14,290 nt of DNA from JAMCRM01 sp041685075. GTDB taxonomy: Bacteria; Acidobacteriota; Terriglobia; Bryobacterales; Bryobacteraceae. Of the stretch, positions 12,919 to 14,290 are shown one piece after another. Position 1 is the first letter of the stretch, and each line of letters starts with the position of its first letter. Made by a program: the position numbers and the translations under genes. The DNA is taken from positions 1 to 14,290 of the forward strand of contig JAWLGN010000139.1 of assembly GCA_041685075.1 (NCBI GenBank). The letters are read 5' to 3'. The notes under the pieces are model-generated. The model did not search any database and was not told where the DNA came from. It worked only from the letters and a program-made list of their open reading frames with translations.

Positions 12919-14290
12919 CGCTTCGTTCCTCCACCAGCCGGTTGGCAGGCGCCCCAATGCGCTCGCGCCGCAGCCGCCGGATCGAGACCGCTACGAACAG
13001 CAGTAGCGCCGGGATAGGCGGCAGCGCCACGGCCATCAGCTTGATGGTGTTCTGGATGGAGCGGATGGCGTTCTCCATCTCCGCGCGGCTGGCTTCGATC
13101 TGCGCCTGTTTCTCGTCCTCGATGGTGGTGCGGGCCACCGCCAGCCGGCGGTTCTCCACCGCCCGAACGTTGGCGATCATGACCCGGCGCGACTGCTCGT
13201 CGATGTCGGTGCGGCGCTCGAGTTCCTGCACCGCGCGGTCCAGGCGCGCCTGTGCCTCCTTCAGGCGCTGTTCCGCCAGCGCCTCGGCGGCCTGGGTCTC
13301 CCGCTGCCGCTGGGCGTCATAGTCGCGCGTGCGGCGCTCCACCGCTTCCAGGGTGCGATGCTTCGGCCGCCGCTTGCGCAGCGCGATAAACGAACGGTCG
13401 CCCGCCAGCTCATCCACCGCGTTGAGCAGAAAGGTGACGTTATCGAAGTTCAGGTTCTGGATTCCCCGGCGGCGCAGCTCGAAGAACTGTTCCCCCATCA
13501 GGTCCACGTCGGCGATGACGATGGCGTTCACCGGCCCGGTGATGCGCGCGGCCAGCACGTGCCGTTCCTCGCCGCGAGGGCGCCGCACATTCGGGTTGAG
13601 CGATATCCCGCCCAGGATGTTGCGCTGCACCAGTTCCTCCCAGCGCACCAGGCCCGCGTCTTCTGTGCTTTGGATCAGCGGGATGAACTTCCCCTGGGCG
13701 TCGCTGCGCGGCTTGAGCGCGCCGGCATACAGCAACACCACCTCTTGCAGGCCCGCGGTGACCTCCTCGGAGGCGTTGAAGCCGTCCCCCACGAACACAA
13801 ACTCCCGGGGCAGCGACTTGAGCTGCGGGTGGGGGTTATAGCTGTCCCAGACGATGCGGTTGGGCTGCCAGAGGATGCCCAGCGCCTCGAGCAGCCCGCG
13901 CATGTCCGCACGCGCCTTGCGCTGGGGCGGCGGACCGAAGGGTGAAAAGGCTTCCGGGACATCCTGCGGCGCCAGCTCCAGGTTGAACGCCGGCATGGGG
14001 TCGAGCAGCACCAGCGCGGGTTTGCCCTGCTTCACCCACGCGGTTAAGCGGTCCACCTGCGGCTGCGTCATGGCGGTCGGCAGCGCCGCCACCAGGGCGT
14101 CCAGGTCCTCGGGATAGTCGGCGTCCGGCGAGACCTGCACCACCTCGTACTGCTTCCGCAGCTCCGCCACGATGGCCCAGTCGCTTGCCTGGGAGCGGCT
14201 CTCGAAATCGAACCGGCCGAACAGCCGCGCGGGAGTATCCAGGATCCCCACTTTCTTGCGCTCGGCGTTGGAGACCACCCGCAGGGAGCG
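12911..14290 (-). CDS. GldG-like ABC-transporter auxiliary protein (partial, 5' end outside window)
   Basis: The frame is open at the right edge, so the N-terminus is missing; 459 residues are visible. The first visible part, with RKKVGILDTPARLFG, TQPQVDRLTAWVKQGKPAL and VLLDPMP, matches the ABC_transp_aux domain of GldG-type proteins. A second stretch keeps the same fold (FVFVGDGFNASEEVTAGLQE, AIVIADVDLMGEQFFE, NVTFLLNAVDELAGD). It is followed by a long Arg/Glu/Gln-rich coiled coil (about 325-410), one membrane helix (MAVALPPIPALLLFVAVSI) and a basic tail. This is the usual C-terminal layout, with the ATPase and permease genes normally upstream, that is, beyond the right edge. The exported substrate is unknown; the gliding function of Flavobacterium GldG should not be assumed. 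The stop overlaps the DUF4340 start by 8 bp. Confidence 0.88.
   Translation of the reverse strand, partial: RSLRVVSNAERKKVGILDTPARLFGRFDFESRSQASDWAIVAELRKQYEVVQVSPDADYPEDLDALVAALPTAMTQPQVDRLTAWVKQGKPALVLLDPMPAFNLELAPQDVPEAFSPFGPPPQRKARADMRGLLEALGILWQPNRIVWDSYNPHPQLKSLPREFVFVGDGFNASEEVTAGLQEVVLLYAGALKPRSDAQGKFIPLIQSTEDAGLVRWEELVQRNILGGISLNPNVRRPRGEERHVLAARITGPVNAIVIADVDLMGEQFFELRRRGIQNLNFDNVTFLLNAVDELAGDRSFIALRKRRPKHRTLEAVERRTRDYDAQRQRETQAAEALAEQRLKEAQARLDRAVQELERRTDIDEQSRRVMIANVRAVENRRLAVARTTIEDEKQAQIEASRAEMENAIRSIQNTIKLMAVALPPIPALLLFVAVSIRRLRRERIGAPANRLVEERSDA
12926..12932 (-). promoter_or_regulatory. Shine-Dalgarno sequence of the DUF4340 gene, inside the GldG-like coding region
   Basis: GGAGGAA on the minus strand, within the last codons of the upstream gene, lies just before the ATG at 12918 and decides that start over the TTG at 12957. 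Confidence 0.7.

Overview
The window is GC-rich, gene-dense bacterial chromosome. The gene content points to Acidobacteriota, probably the Bryobacterales/Solibacter group. The main evidence is a very large Oar-type TonB-dependent receptor with an N-terminal carboxypeptidase-regulatory-like domain, a sortase paired with a secreted substrate carrying an acidobacterial-style C-terminal sorting signal, a neutral-ceramidase-like secreted protein, and a GldG/DUF4340 pair. This placement is an inference from gene content; no rRNA or other phylogenetic marker is present. All genes except the radical SAM gene lie on the minus strand.

Layout, left to right. Positions 1-291 hold no gene but a degenerate tandem array with a period of about 26 bp, which also shows a 132-bp higher-order repeat and probably continues off the left edge. 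Next is a minus-strand cluster, read from right to left: a secreted Pro/Glu-rich protein with a C-terminal sorting signal (2190-2852), a class D-like sortase (1493-2134), and an AlaC-type aminotransferase (292-1482) 10 bp further on. The first two look like a dedicated substrate/enzyme pair; the aminotransferase may have its own promoter. At 3124-3378 is a small protein of the SinR/Cas2-like fold, divergent from a radical SAM/SPASM enzyme (3477-4964, plus strand).

The radical SAM gene converges on a 3.5-kb TonB-dependent receptor gene (4986-8486). A strong Shine-Dalgarno sequence and a candidate promoter place that gene's start at a TTG codon. Upstream lie a secreted ceramidase-family protein (8615-9931) and a polytopic membrane glycosyltransferase of the GT39/PMT type (9981-11582). 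At the right edge, a GldG-like ABC-transporter auxiliary protein (partial, 12911 to beyond 14290) is translationally coupled to a DUF4340 membrane protein (11701-12918).

The observations most worth a second look are the sortase/substrate pair, the tandem array, the orphan Cas2/SinR-like gene next to an unassigned Cys-rich radical SAM/SPASM enzyme, the ceramidase homologue whose active-site motif differs from true ceramidases, and three genes without a Shine-Dalgarno sequence that carry a TAnnnT box 6-7 nt before the start codon, which suggests leaderless transcripts. I found no tRNA, rRNA, insertion sequence or CRISPR array.
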